Part shown: positions 33,184 through 42,082 of the stretch, piece by piece
How positions within the stretch are numbered: the stretch's first letter is position 1
How the letters are laid out: every line of letters starts with the position of its first letter
Assembly (NCBI GenBank): GCA_022447225.1
Contig: JAKVAZ010000003.1
Coordinates: 124,001-188,000, forward strand
DNA length: 64,000 nucleotides
Reading direction: 5' to 3'
Source of the DNA: Fuerstiella sp.
GTDB taxonomy: Bacteria > Planctomycetota > Planctomycetia > Planctomycetales > Planctomycetaceae
Position numbers and translations under genes: made by a program
The notes under the pieces: generated by a model
Seen by the model: the letters and a program-made list of their open reading frames with translations, nothing else
Told to the model about the DNA's origin: nothing
The model's database searches: none

Positions 33184-34047
33184 GTGACGAAACAGGTTTG
33201 GGATTGTAAGGGAACGGTACTGAAGGCTTCACGGATTCCGTTATTGATGGGGATCCTGAACGTCACTCCGGATAGTTTTTCAGACGGAGGTGAACACGAT
33301 TCAGTGGCCGCTGCTGTTCGCCACGGACGGCGGCTTGCTGCGGATGGAGCGGATATTATCGATATAGGCGGGGAATCAACGCGGCCTGGGGCAAACGTCA
33401 TTGACGCGGATGAAGAACTGCGACGGACCATCCCGGTTATTAAACGTCTGGCAGAACAGATCGACGTGCCGATCTCCATCGATACCACCAAGGCAGTGGT
33501 CGCGGAACGGGCGGTCGCCGCGGGCGCTCGAATTGTCAATGATATCTCCGGACTGAGATTCGATGGCCGGATGCTGGATGTTTGTCGGGACAGCGCTGTG
33601 GGGATTTGTCTGATGCACATTCAGGGCACACCACAAACCATGCAGCAGAACCCTGTGTACGGTGACGTCGTTGTCGAAGTTGCTGATTATCTGCGGGGAT
33701 GTATCGACCGCTGCGTTGAATCCGGTATTTCACCGGAGCGGATTTGTGTTGATCCTGGAATTGGATTCGGAAAGACTTCAGGTCACAACCTGCGACTGTT
33801 GCAGTCTGCGGGGCTGATACAGCAGTCACTTGGACGCCCGATTCTCATCGGACATTCCCGGAAACGTTTCCTGTCCAAACTCCTTGGAAGAAAGGTCGAT
33901 GAGCGACTTGCCGGAACGGCAGGTGTTTCAATTGGGCTGGCCCAGCAGGGTGTGGATGTGCTGCGTGTCCATGATGTCGCGGCGATTCGGGACGTGCTGA
34001 TTGCCTGGCGGGAATTGACGAATCCTGGTCATTTGAAGTCATTGTGA
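33184..34047 (+). CDS. folP: Dihydropteroate synthase
   Basis: 287 residues, starting at GTG with GGAG upstream. The enzyme condenses dihydropterin pyrophosphate with p-aminobenzoate in folate synthesis, and is the sulfonamide target. The signatures are complete: LLMGILNVTPDSFSDGG, GADIIDIGGESTRPGA, ISIDTTKAVVAERAVAAGARIVNDISG, CLMHIQGTPQTMQ, DPGIGFGKTSGHNL and LIGHSRKRFL. The length is normal. It stands alone, without folB, folK or glmM next to it. A stem-loop starts at its stop codon. Cytoplasmic. Confidence 0.97.
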   Translation: MTKQVWDCKGTVLKASRIPLLMGILNVTPDSFSDGGEHDSVAAAVRHGRRLAADGADIIDIGGESTRPGANVIDADEELRRTIPVIKRLAEQIDVPISIDTTKAVVAERAVAAGARIVNDISGLRFDGRMLDVCRDSAVGICLMHIQGTPQTMQQNPVYGDVVVEVADYLRGCIDRCVESGISPERICVDPGIGFGKTSGHNLRLLQSAGLIQQSLGRPILIGHSRKRFLSKLLGRKVDERLAGTAGVSIGLAQQGVDVLRVHDVAAIRDVLIAWRELTNPGHLKSL

Positions 34048-34077
34048 TTTCAGAATTGCGCCCCGTTATTCTGAAAT
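34047..34077 (+). terminator. Stem-loop at the folP stop codon
   Basis: ATTTCAGAA and TTCTGAAAT are perfect 9-bp arms around a 13-nt loop, beginning with the last base of the folP stop codon. The sequence beyond is TATACG, so there is no long T-tract; a terminator or 3' end stabiliser. Confidence 0.45.
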
Positions 34078-34323
34078 TATACGCTGACTCTCGCCTGTAA
34101 CCGTTTCTGTTGGGTAGACTTTGCGAGTACAGATTACGGTTGTGCCAAAGGCTGTTTCAGATCAACGGCAGGTAATTGATCTAAAGTGATTTCGATCACC
34201 GCATAAGGTGCCGCGATCAGCGTTGCTGTCTGGAAATGGTGGTTGACAGAAAGTGTGATGCGTGATCGGCCTGAGCCACCGGTCATCAGCTCTGGTGGAA
34301 CGTGACAATTTCAGGAAACAGAT

Positions 34324-34716
34324 ATGAACGATACACCTAATGCTGACTTTATGGCAAATGGCATGCCTCCTTCCGGCCAGTATGCGCTCACAGCGGACGG
34401 GGCGATGAAAGTCTACCGCGTTGGTGAGACTACGGTTCTTGGATTTGACGGAAAAGATGTCCCATCGGAGTTCAATGCTGCTCATTACCGTGCTGCAATC
34501 ACGGATCTCCTGAAAGAGAATAATTGTTCAACTGTTGCATTTGACGTTGGTGGTGTGCCGATGATTCCCAGCGGAATGTTGGGCCTTTTGGTGTCACTCA
34601 GGAAGATTGAAGGTCTTTCACCAAGGGTCCAGCTGTTCAATCCGTCGTCTGACATCGAAGAGGTTCTGCAGATCACCAAGCTCAACACGATGATTGAAGT
34701 GCATCACATCAACTGA
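34324..34716 (+). CDS. STAS-domain protein, anti-anti-sigma-like
   Basis: 130 residues. After a flexible N-terminus of about 35 residues comes a STAS fold: VLGFDGKDVPSEFNAAHYRAAI, then a strand VAFDVGGVPMIPSGMLGLLVSL, in which the serine of PSG sits where SpoIIAA-type proteins are phosphorylated, then VQLFNPSSDIEEVLQITKLNTMIEV. STAS proteins of this size usually bind a serine-kinase anti-sigma factor and switch by phosphorylation. No such kinase or phosphatase gene is adjacent, so the partner is elsewhere. AGGAAA precedes the ATG. Cytoplasmic. Confidence 0.85.
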   Translation: MNDTPNADFMANGMPPSGQYALTADGAMKVYRVGETTVLGFDGKDVPSEFNAAHYRAAITDLLKENNCSTVAFDVGGVPMIPSGMLGLLVSLRKIEGLSPRVQLFNPSSDIEEVLQITKLNTMIEVHHIN

Positions 34717-35300
34717 GTCCGCGAACGGAACTGGAGAGTTTCCGCGAAATCGTGCTGGATACCATCCTCGGATGGGATGGCGGGCGTTTCTTTGTTGTGA
34801 ATCTGTCCGTTTCGAATGTGTACCGTTTTCTGAGCGGGAAAGCGTTTCAGGGGACAGGGCCGAAGACTGCCTGTGTCCCGGGTTGTTCTCATCTGCGGGG
34901 TGAAAATTGCCCGGTTGACGTCCGTGTCCCGGACTTGTGACGGGGCTTACGTGATTTTGCGGACTGATGGGAATGGATGTGTGTTTGAATACACTGATGA
35001 ACCGCATGCCGTCGATCGAAAGAAATGTCAGTTGCGACGTTGGATATGCAGAGACAGGCAGGATCGGCAAAATTTACTCATCGTTTTGCTGTACGTGATT
35101 GTTAAATTCACGGGATCCCGGTGTGTCGAGACCGGCGACGAAGCCCCGGCCTGGGAGACGTTCTGACGATCTTTGCAGAAAACCAGGTCTCAATTTAATC
35201 CTGTGTTGATTATTGTTCAGCAGCGGTCGGTCGGGGACTGTACAACAGACGACCCGCACTGTGCCCTTACCATCAGTCCTGACCCGTTTAAATACGACAG
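34717..35300. other. Intergenic region before the Ldh-family gene
   Basis: 584 bp, nothing supported. Several short overlapping frames exist without family features, and no stable terminator or RNA gene was seen. Confidence 0.4.
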
Positions 35301-36356
35301 ATGCCCATACTTTTCCCTGATTTTTTGCGAGACATCGGCTGCCGGCTTTTCGAGACTGCGGGGTGTTCAGCTGAAGACGCACGGATTGTGACCGACCACC
35401 TGGTGGACTCCAGCCTCTACGGTCACGACTCACACGGACTTATTCGATTTTACGAATACCTGGGCTTTTTCGAGAGAGGACTCTGGACCCCGCGCGGCGT
35501 TCCCAAAATTGTTTCCGAGTATCCGTGCACGGCGATTGTTGATGGTGGATCGTCAATGGGACAGGTGTCGGGCGCATTTGCTATGAAAATAGCGATGCAG
35601 AAGGCCCGTGAACATGGCACCGCAACAGTGACGCTGCGCAACTGCAGTCATCTTGGTCGCTGTGGAGCCTATCCGTTGATGGCAGCACGGAATAATCTGA
35701 TTGCCGTCGCTTTTGTCAACGCCGGGCGTATGGGAAGACAGATCGCACCTCACGGCGGGATCGACGGGAAACTCAGCACCAATCCGATTGCCTTCTGCGC
35801 ACCACGCAAAGATCACGATCCGATTATGGTTGATATGGCGACATCTGTGACTGCCGAAGGTAAGATCCGGGTTGCCCGAAACCGAGGCGAGTCACTCCCG
35901 CCGGGTTGGATTACTGACAATGCCGGGCAGCCGAGTGTCGACCCTGGTGACTATCTGGAGTCTGCAGGGGCCATGCTGCCACTGGGAGGTGTTGCCAGTC
36001 ACAAGGGCTACTGTCTCAGCTGGATTGTCGAAGTGCTTGGCGGAGCGCTTAGTGGTGAGGGGGTTGCGTCCGGGGAAGTTCACATGGTCAGCAACGGAGC
36101 GGTCTTCACCGTTTATGATATCGAGCATTTTACAGACCTCGACAGCTACTATGCCGAAATCGAGACATTGATCCGTCACCTCCGTACAAGCCGGGTCAAT
36201 CCGGATGTTGGTGAGATTTTAGTGCCAGGTGAGCCGGAATTCAGGAAGTATAAAGAGCGAAGCCGCAACGGAATCGACGTCGACGAAACCACGTGGTCAC
36301 ACATTTGCACAAGCGCCAGAGGGCTCGGACTGAACCCGGACTCGTGGCAGCAGTGA
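35301..36356 (+). CDS. Ldh-family (malate/L-lactate/ureidoglycolate-type) dehydrogenase
   Basis: 351 residues of the LDH2/MDH2 oxidoreductase family, which has its own NAD(P)-binding fold, different from Rossmann LDH. Diagnostic stretches are DSSLYGHDSHGLIRF, TVTLRNCSHLGRCGAYPLMAA, GKLSTNPIAFCAP, VDMATSVTAEGKIRVA and HKGYCLSWIVEVLGGALSG. The family oxidises malate, lactate, ureidoglycolate or sugar acids such as 2,3-diketogulonate in the cytoplasm. The substrate cannot be told here. The C-terminal region has VLGGALSGEGVASGEVHMVSNGAVFTVYDI and ends with a tail typical in length. No sugar-acid genes flank it. Confidence 0.92.
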   Translation: MPILFPDFLRDIGCRLFETAGCSAEDARIVTDHLVDSSLYGHDSHGLIRFYEYLGFFERGLWTPRGVPKIVSEYPCTAIVDGGSSMGQVSGAFAMKIAMQKAREHGTATVTLRNCSHLGRCGAYPLMAARNNLIAVAFVNAGRMGRQIAPHGGIDGKLSTNPIAFCAPRKDHDPIMVDMATSVTAEGKIRVARNRGESLPPGWITDNAGQPSVDPGDYLESAGAMLPLGGVASHKGYCLSWIVEVLGGALSGEGVASGEVHMVSNGAVFTVYDIEHFTDLDSYYAEIETLIRHLRTSRVNPDVGEILVPGEPEFRKYKERSRNGIDVDETTWSHICTSARGLGLNPDSWQQ

Positions 36357-36629
36357 GCCGGGAAAGCCCGATTATTCGTGATGTGAGACAAACGGATGTG
36401 GCTCATTACCACGGCTGCCGGTGAGCCAAAGGACGAACCGAACGCCAACCCATGATAAGACTTTGTCGAAAGTAATTGGTGTGGCTAACGTGGTAAATAC
36501 CACATAACAAAGGCCATCCCCAGGATGCCGCCGATCCGGTTAGTCTTGAATAAAGAATCATCCAGCGGGGTTCGGACATGCTGTTCCTGATTTTGCAAAC
36601 GGTTCCGTCGCCGCGAGGGGAGCCATCAA

Positions 36630-36908
36630 ATGACAGATGAACATGAAGCTCACCACCTGCCCGTGTCACGGACACCACGGTCCATTGCACGTATCGTGTT
36701 CGGTGCGATTCTTATTGGTTTTGCCTGTGCGGTCGCTGGCTTGTGTGTTGGAGCCACTGTCGGCGCAAACCTGGATGTCGATATTCGCGTTGCCGACAAT
36801 CACGGCTACGAAGCCACCGGCCTGCTTGGCGCCATCACCGGTTTTGTGATTGGGGTCGTTGGCAGCGCCATCGCATTCGCTTGTCTCTCCGGAAAAACAC
36901 AACCTTGA
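36630..36908 (+). CDS. Small membrane protein with two predicted helices
   Basis: 92 residues of unknown function. Two hydrophobic stretches stand out: IVFGAILIGFACAVAGLCVGAT (about 22-43) and LLGAITGFVIGVVGSAIAFAC (about 65-86), separated by a polar loop with an HGYEATG stretch. A strong ribosome-binding site, GAGGGGAG, lies 8 nt before the ATG, which supports real translation. It may be an inner-membrane protein with both ends in the cytoplasm. No neighbour suggests a role. Confidence 0.65.
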   Translation: MTDEHEAHHLPVSRTPRSIARIVFGAILIGFACAVAGLCVGATVGANLDVDIRVADNHGYEATGLLGAITGFVIGVVGSAIAFACLSGKTQP

Positions 36909-37198
36909 TTCGTAACCGGAGAATACCATTGCATGGAAGCGTTGCCTGCTGCTTGACAATCACTGGGGCATTGCAATCACAACGGCACATTGATCCGCTC
37001 GGAAGAATCTGCCTGTTCTCGTTTGCCACGTCGATACAGTGTATTCAAGAAAAGGCTGCGCCAATGGCTGTCAGAACTGTTTAGTATGCCGTGCACGGTT
37101 CGGATCCATTTGCCGTTTTTGCCATGAACCGTGTATATCCGGGCCGCGGGGAGCCACTGCTGTTGTGTGGATCCTGCAGGATATACGGCGACGGCTAG
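36909..37198. other. Spacer with tandem stem-loops
   Basis: 290 bp between convergent genes. The right half carries two tandem inverted repeats (37094-37186), listed separately; the left half shows nothing. Confidence 0.4.
37094..37186 (-). repeat. Two tandem stem-loops 3' of the enolase-superfamily gene
   Basis: The first is CACGGTTC (37094-37101) with GAACCGTG (37126-37133). The second is GTATATCC (37133-37140) with GGATATAC (37179-37186). The stems are perfect, adjacent and 12 bp past the stop of the minus-strand gene, so they probably fold in its 3' untranslated region. Confidence 0.4.
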
Positions 37199-38455
37199 TC
37201 AGAGGTGCGCGGCGATGACCTGATCGTTCAGCTCGACGCCAAAACCGGGGCGATCATTCAGATAAAGTCGCCCCTCGTGAATTGACTCGGGTGGGTCAAT
37301 CAACTCGGCCCGCCATGGTACTTCGTTCCATTGATATTCGAGTATCTCGAAATTTGGCAGTACAGCGGATAACTGGGCCGAAGCGACAGTCGCGACAGGT
37401 CCGTGCGCATTGTGCGGCGCTACTGACATACCATGCAGTTCGGCAGCTGTCGAAATACGCTGCCCCTCCAGGAGCCCCCCACAGATCTGGACGTCGGGCA
37501 TCAGCACCTCCATGCACTGTGTCCGACACAACGGTCCAAATTCGTGCAGACCAACCAGGAATTCACCTCCGGCAAGTCTCTGAGGAATGGCCTTCTTGAT
37601 TTCGTTGTTTTCGATCACTTTCCGTGGATCAATCGGTTCCTCAATCCATGATAAATCACAGGGTTCAACGCGTTCTGCTATGTCGATGGTCAGGCCAACA
37701 TCAAAGTAGCTGTGGAAATCGACATGGATTTTTACTTCGTCACCGGCTGCTGCACGAATAGCGCGAATGCAATCGACACCGGTGTCTGTTGCCCGCTTGA
37801 CCTGATCAGAAGGGGCGTCGAGGGACGGGAAACCGTCAAAAGGAGCGGCTTTGATCGCAGGAAATCCTTCTCGGACAGCCCGATCTGCATTTTTTGCAAA
37901 TCCAGCCGGTGACCGGTCGGTGGTGGCGTTGTTGATGTTGGCATACAAATCAATTTCGTCCCGGACCTTTCCACCAAACAGATCATACACCGGAACGTTT
38001 AGAGTCTTACCGACAAGGTCCCACAGCGCCTGTTCAATTGCGCTGAATGCTCCGGCCATTTTTCGACCCCCTGTCACCGCAAGATTCAGGCCTTGTTTCC
38101 GATATCGACGGATGTCGAAAGGCGACCTGCCGTCAATGAGTTGGAAAAATGTTTTAAGCTCCGACACTTTGTCAGTTCCACCCAACGTTGCTTCAGCGAT
38201 ACCGCTGATTCCCTGGTTGGTCCGAAGCCGAATAAAAAGCCATGTTCTGTTGCGCGGCAGGCGAACAGGAAATAGTTCAAGTCCGGTAATGCGCAGGCTG
38301 CTATGGTCCCGATGCCGTTCCCAGGCCGTCGCGACCGGACTCCACCAGGATCCTGCGATAGCGGCAGTGGCACCGGTGGCCAGTAAATTACGACGAGACA
38401 GGATCCTGCTCTGCCGAGTTTTCGTCATTTGTGAATCCTTCAATGTCAGTTTCAT
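37199..38455 (-). CDS. Mandelate racemase/muconate lactonizing enzyme-family protein with Tat signal
   Basis: 418 residues (409 if started at the second ATG, MTKTRQ). The N-terminus is a Tat leader, SRRNLLATGATAAIAGSWW, so the enzyme is exported folded. The enolase-superfamily barrel has the metal ligands in HVDFHSYFD, WIEEPIDP and LAGGEFLVGL. A C-terminal SVAPHNAHGPV matches the dehydratase and racemase subgroups. The first catalytic motif reads AIKAAPFDG, with one Lys where mandelate racemase has KxK. The likely reaction is dehydration or epimerisation of a sugar acid in the periplasm. A palindrome lies 80 bp upstream of the start. Confidence 0.87.
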   Translation of the reverse strand: MKLTLKDSQMTKTRQSRILSRRNLLATGATAAIAGSWWSPVATAWERHRDHSSLRITGLELFPVRLPRNRTWLFIRLRTNQGISGIAEATLGGTDKVSELKTFFQLIDGRSPFDIRRYRKQGLNLAVTGGRKMAGAFSAIEQALWDLVGKTLNVPVYDLFGGKVRDEIDLYANINNATTDRSPAGFAKNADRAVREGFPAIKAAPFDGFPSLDAPSDQVKRATDTGVDCIRAIRAAAGDEVKIHVDFHSYFDVGLTIDIAERVEPCDLSWIEEPIDPRKVIENNEIKKAIPQRLAGGEFLVGLHEFGPLCRTQCMEVLMPDVQICGGLLEGQRISTAAELHGMSVAPHNAHGPVATVASAQLSAVLPNFEILEYQWNEVPWRAELIDPPESIHEGRLYLNDRPGFGVELNDQVIAAHL

Positions 38456-38800
38456 AACGAACGGGTATCACCTGCGGGTGGACATCACATGCGCTGTTGA
38501 CGAAAATTTATGAGCGGGCGATATTTTGTCCATCACAGTCACACGTGACTGTGTCAGGGGAAAACGTGAGCCTTAATTGTGTACACTGCTGGATTCGAGT
38601 TTCAGAACATCTGTGCTGTGGGTGATTTGCACAACCAGGGTGGCTCATATGGTAATCACATGAGAACCGTCAAATTGCCTGTCCGATTGAAAGTCCGGGC
38701 ACATGTCAGACCGACGATCCGTGACGAAGAAGCCGCTGCCGTGGAAAACATTTGGGGCGGATGAATGCCGAACCGGAAGCTGCAAGCGTGCGTTGTTGCA
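38456..38800. other. Intergenic region with an operator-like palindrome
   Basis: 345 bp upstream of the enolase-superfamily gene and downstream of the epimerase gene. Apart from the palindrome at 38534-38553 nothing was recognised; a 61-codon plus-strand frame (38579-38764) has no family features. Confidence 0.4.
38534..38553. promoter_or_regulatory. Palindrome upstream of the enolase-superfamily gene
   Basis: CACAGTCA and TGACTGTG are perfect 8-bp arms around CACG. The 20-bp symmetric site is about 80 bp upstream of the minus-strand start, a common operator distance. No regulator gene is adjacent, so operator function is an inference. Confidence 0.35.
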
Positions 38801-39778
38801 CTAAGAATCCGGTTTTCTCACACAGGCAGCAACGTCCTGGATGATTCGATCCAAATCACGTGTTGGCTGATAATTAATCAGGCGTCGTGCCCTGTCCAGA
38901 CACGGCACGCGACGTTGCATGTCCTCAAATCCCTCTCCATATGCTTCCTGGTAGCTGATCCGGTGTATTTGAGAGTCGCTTTCGGTGATCTGAATGACAC
39001 GATCAGCGAGGTCGCTGATCGTTGTCTCCTGGTCATTTCCCAGGTTCATGACCTGTCCATAACAGTTCGGGGTCTGCAGACAGCGTACGAGGCCGTCGAC
39101 GACATCTGACACGTGTGCAAAACAACGGGCCTGTGATCCGTCTCCGTGGATAACAATTGGGTCACCGGCGAGTGCGGCTTCGATGAACCTCGGGACAACC
39201 ATTCCGTATTGTCCGGTTTGTCTGGGGCCCACAGTGTTGAACAGACGTACGACCGATACCGGCAGACGACTCTGTCGCCAGTGAGCCAGTGCCAAAAATT
39301 CGTCAAGGGATTTGGCACAGGCGTAGGCCCAACGGTGTTTGCTGGTTGGTCCCGTTACAACGTCGTCGCCTTCGCGGAAGGGGATGGATGTTCCTTTGCC
39401 GTAGACCTCACTGGTGCTTGTAACCAGTACTGGTTTTCGAAATCGCGAGCAGTTTCGCAGGACAACTTCCGTAGCACCGAAGATCGTTTCTATTGTTTCA
39501 ACGGGTCGTTCCATGATCAGCTTGACACCCACGGCCGATGCCAGATGAAACACGAAATCAGAATCACGAATCAATTCAGCCACCAGTGACTCGTTGAAGA
39601 CCGTGTCAATCAGCAGGTTGACGTCATTTCGTGCTTCGAGATGCGAAATGTTTGCGTAGTTGCCGGTTGACAGGTTATCGAGCAGAGTGACTGCTATTCC
39701 GTCACTCAACAGCCGTTCTGCGAGATGGCTGCCGATGAAGCCCGCCCCCCCGGTAATGAATGCATGCTGCTGACTCAT
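38801..39778 (-). CDS. NAD-dependent sugar-nucleotide epimerase/dehydratase
   Basis: 325 residues of an extended SDR. The cofactor motif GGAGFIGSHLAE is at the N-terminus, followed by LLDNLSTGNYANI with an acidic residue binding NAD ribose. The catalytic set is STSEVYGKG and YACAK. The C-terminal half has VVRLFNTVGPRQ and HGDGSQARCFAHVSDV, typical of UDP-glucose 4-epimerase and UDP-glucuronate decarboxylase relatives. It modifies a nucleotide sugar for envelope glycans. The donor cannot be named from sequence alone. No other sugar-nucleotide gene is adjacent, but a GT4 glycosyltransferase lies 2.3 kb upstream on the same strand. Confidence 0.88.
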   Translation of the reverse strand: MSQQHAFITGGAGFIGSHLAERLLSDGIAVTLLDNLSTGNYANISHLEARNDVNLLIDTVFNESLVAELIRDSDFVFHLASAVGVKLIMERPVETIETIFGATEVVLRNCSRFRKPVLVTSTSEVYGKGTSIPFREGDDVVTGPTSKHRWAYACAKSLDEFLALAHWRQSRLPVSVVRLFNTVGPRQTGQYGMVVPRFIEAALAGDPIVIHGDGSQARCFAHVSDVVDGLVRCLQTPNCYGQVMNLGNDQETTISDLADRVIQITESDSQIHRISYQEAYGEGFEDMQRRVPCLDRARRLINYQPTRDLDRIIQDVAACVRKPDS

Positions 39779-40442
39779 TATTTCTGGTTATCCCGTGGTT
39801 GTATTCTGAATATGACACACTCTGGCCGATGATCGACAACGTCTGTTTCTGTTGTTTGATCCCTCAGAGGGCTATCTGCAAGTCTGCAGGGATTCAATCC
39901 TGCGTCAAGGGCCTTTATTAACAGGAATCGCGGCCCATCAGGTAGTTTGTCCAGGGATCTACGTTTCTGTAATACGGAGCGATTGATTGTATCCACAAAC
40001 AATGACCGTATTCAGCGATTGAGTTGAGATTTGACCGGTTGTTGAAACGTAACGGGAATTCTGACTCGATGTTGTCCAGGATATGTAAGTGATTGCGCTG
40101 ACGGAAGGTTCGTGCTCCCATGCATCGTAATCGGGGTAAGTCATTAATGAACACACCAGATGATCCACCGCATCATTTTTTCATGTTCGATACTTAGCAG
40201 GTAGTTTTATGACGTCCGGAATAAAATTCGTGCGAAAATTGATCGACTCGTTCGTCTGTTTTTCCGGTGGTTTCACATGAAAATAAATATTCGGGGGACA
40301 GTCATATCTTACTGATTGATACTGACACCCCGTGTTCTTTTACCTCAGCACATTTCAAAAATTCTGTAACGGAATCCACAGACCGGCGACTTCGAACTGT
40401 CGCTGAACTGAAAGCGGTGATACGAAGACAACGAGCCGTATG
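39779..40442. other. Intergenic region, no gene seen
   Basis: 664 bp. Short minus-strand frames (39778-40002, 39918-40154) and a 61-codon plus-strand frame (40267-40452) show no family features. A weak repeat, AATACGG/CCGTATT (39971-40012), has a long loop. Nothing else was recognised. Confidence 0.4.
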
Positions 40443-40862
40443 TTACGGCTGAATAAACAGCGCCTTCTTTTCACCCGGCAGTGTGAAATCGAAGCCACAT
40501 GAAACAAAAAAGTCTTCAGACGAAGTCACAACCATTACCTCACGTACGTTTTTTTGTTCTGCCAGTTGGACACATTCCCTGACCAGCATTCGTCCAATTC
40601 CCTGTCCCTGCATTGTTTGGATCACTGCGAGACTGCGAATTTCGGCAAGTTTCGGTGAGTAGACCTCCAGTGCTGCAAATCCCACAACGGCTCCTTCGCT
40701 GATGGCAACAAATCCGGCTGGCAACAGTTCTTCAAGTTCATCGATCGTCCGTGGCAACAGGCGGTCAGCGCGCACAAAACTGTCCACCACGTCTAAGATT
40801 TCCGGGAGATCTTTGGAGTTTGCAGGCCGCATGACCGGACCCGTCGGGGATGATGCATTCAT
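40443..40862 (-). CDS. GNAT-family N-acetyltransferase
   Basis: 139 residues. The acetyl-CoA site motif A is seen as IRSLAVIQTMQGQGIGRMLV near residue 75-94, with the Q-x-x-G-x-G core. The C-terminus has VTSSEDFFVSCGFDF, the usual YF/GF end. The overall look is close to the small ArgA-like acetyltransferases that act on glutamate, but other amines are equally possible. It is the last gene of a three-gene minus-strand operon; its start follows the cinA stop by 3 nt. Cytoplasmic. Confidence 0.85.
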   Translation of the reverse strand: MNASSPTGPVMRPANSKDLPEILDVVDSFVRADRLLPRTIDELEELLPAGFVAISEGAVVGFAALEVYSPKLAEIRSLAVIQTMQGQGIGRMLVRECVQLAEQKNVREVMVVTSSEDFFVSCGFDFTLPGEKKALFIQP

Positions 40863-40865
40863 GCT

Positions 40866-42080
40866 TTATCTGACAGTGTTTCCGGATACAACAGGTTCTA
40901 CTGCATGACCATTGATGTGCAGTCGAATTAGATTGATTGCCATTCTCGCAGCACGTTCGCGAAAAATTCCGAGGTCACCCGTAAAATCCACGTTTACGAC
41001 GCGACTGAGTCCAGGACCTGTAACGGCAAACTGTCCGTGCATGACAGCAAATCCGTCATCGTTCCTGCGATACACGGAATGGGATGTGACGATCGCATAG
41101 TCCGCGTCATTCTGTACCGTTTTGCACAACTGAACGAGGTCATCCAAATTTTCGGTGCCGGAAATCAGGCGATCGGAGCGGACCACCGGTCCTTCATCAG
41201 CGCAATCGTGAACCAGCCACTGACTCAAAAGACCTCCGGTTGTTGTTCCTTCGGCAAGGGCCACGGTCAGATTCCTGTCGGCCAGACTTCGGCGGACCAC
41301 TAGGTGAAGTTCGTCAGAACCTGTCCCGTATACGGCGTGACTGAGTTTGTCGTTGATTAAATTTATCACGGGCTGAATAAGGGTGTCGCATTGCAACTCG
41401 GTATCAGCACGAGCCGTCACAGACAGTGAAATGACAGCTCCGCTGGCAGTAATACCTACTTCGGGATTGCGACCCCGTTCGGTCAGATTTCCCAGAAGTT
41501 CTTCCGCATGTGATTCACCATATCCAAATGTTCGCAGCACTACTCTGCGGACAAAAACGGATGATTTTGGGAGCATCGCCACCAGTTGCTCATCGAACAT
41601 CTTTTTCATTTCACCGGGGACGCCTGGCATGGCGGCTATCATACATTTGGGTGATGCAACGTTCAGAAGGACTCCGGGAGCTGTACCATGGTTGTTGCGC
41701 AGAGGAGTCGCGTCACGTGGTCTCATTGCCTGTATGCGATTGCGATCCGGCATAGGCCGGCCGAGTCTTGCAAACATTCCCGTGATATACTGCAGTTCGG
41801 TTTCGTCTTCCACGAGCGGCTGATTGAATGCACCGGACATCGCTTCCCGGGTAATATCATCACGAGTAGGACCAAGGCCTCCGGTGACCAGCACGATTCT
41901 GCACCGACGAGCCGCCAGTTGCAGAGTTTCAACCATAGCGTCAAGGTCATCTGCGATCGTCGTGTGGCGTGTTACGGTCCAGCCGCGTGCTTCGAGTTCC
42001 TGACTGAGCCACTGACTGTTTGTGTCAAGACCGGCACCGCAAACGAGTTCAGAGCCGATGGCAATGAGTTCGGCGTTCAT
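40866..42080 (-). CDS. CinA-family protein with intact MoCF domain and degenerate C-terminal domain
   Basis: 404 residues. The N-terminal molybdopterin-binding-like (COG1058) domain is canonical: AIGSELVCGAGLDTNSQWLS, VTGGLGPTRDDITREA, GTAPG and MPGVPGEM. It is associated with ADP-ribose or NAD-related pyrophosphatase activity. The C-terminal CinA (PncC, nicotinamide-nucleotide deamidase) part is present in outline but damaged: the catalytic AESCTGG reads AEGTTTGG at 276-283, with the serine gone and one extra residue, and the later GxxGP loop is altered. Deamidase activity is therefore unlikely. It is preceded by the glycosyltransferase (2 nt apart) and followed by the GNAT gene (3 nt), so translation is probably coupled. 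Confidence 0.88.
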   Translation of the reverse strand: MNAELIAIGSELVCGAGLDTNSQWLSQELEARGWTVTRHTTIADDLDAMVETLQLAARRCRIVLVTGGLGPTRDDITREAMSGAFNQPLVEDETELQYITGMFARLGRPMPDRNRIQAMRPRDATPLRNNHGTAPGVLLNVASPKCMIAAMPGVPGEMKKMFDEQLVAMLPKSSVFVRRVVLRTFGYGESHAEELLGNLTERGRNPEVGITASGAVISLSVTARADTELQCDTLIQPVINLINDKLSHAVYGTGSDELHLVVRRSLADRNLTVALAEGTTTGGLLSQWLVHDCADEGPVVRSDRLISGTENLDDLVQLCKTVQNDADYAIVTSHSVYRRNDDGFAVMHGQFAVTGPGLSRVVNVDFTGDLGIFRERAARMAINLIRLHINGHAVEPVVSGNTVR

Positions 42081-42082
42081 GT

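Noticed and set aside
39778-40154. Two minus-strand frames in the spacer upstream of the epimerase gene
   Set aside because: They overlap each other, lack ribosome-binding sites and show no family resemblance.
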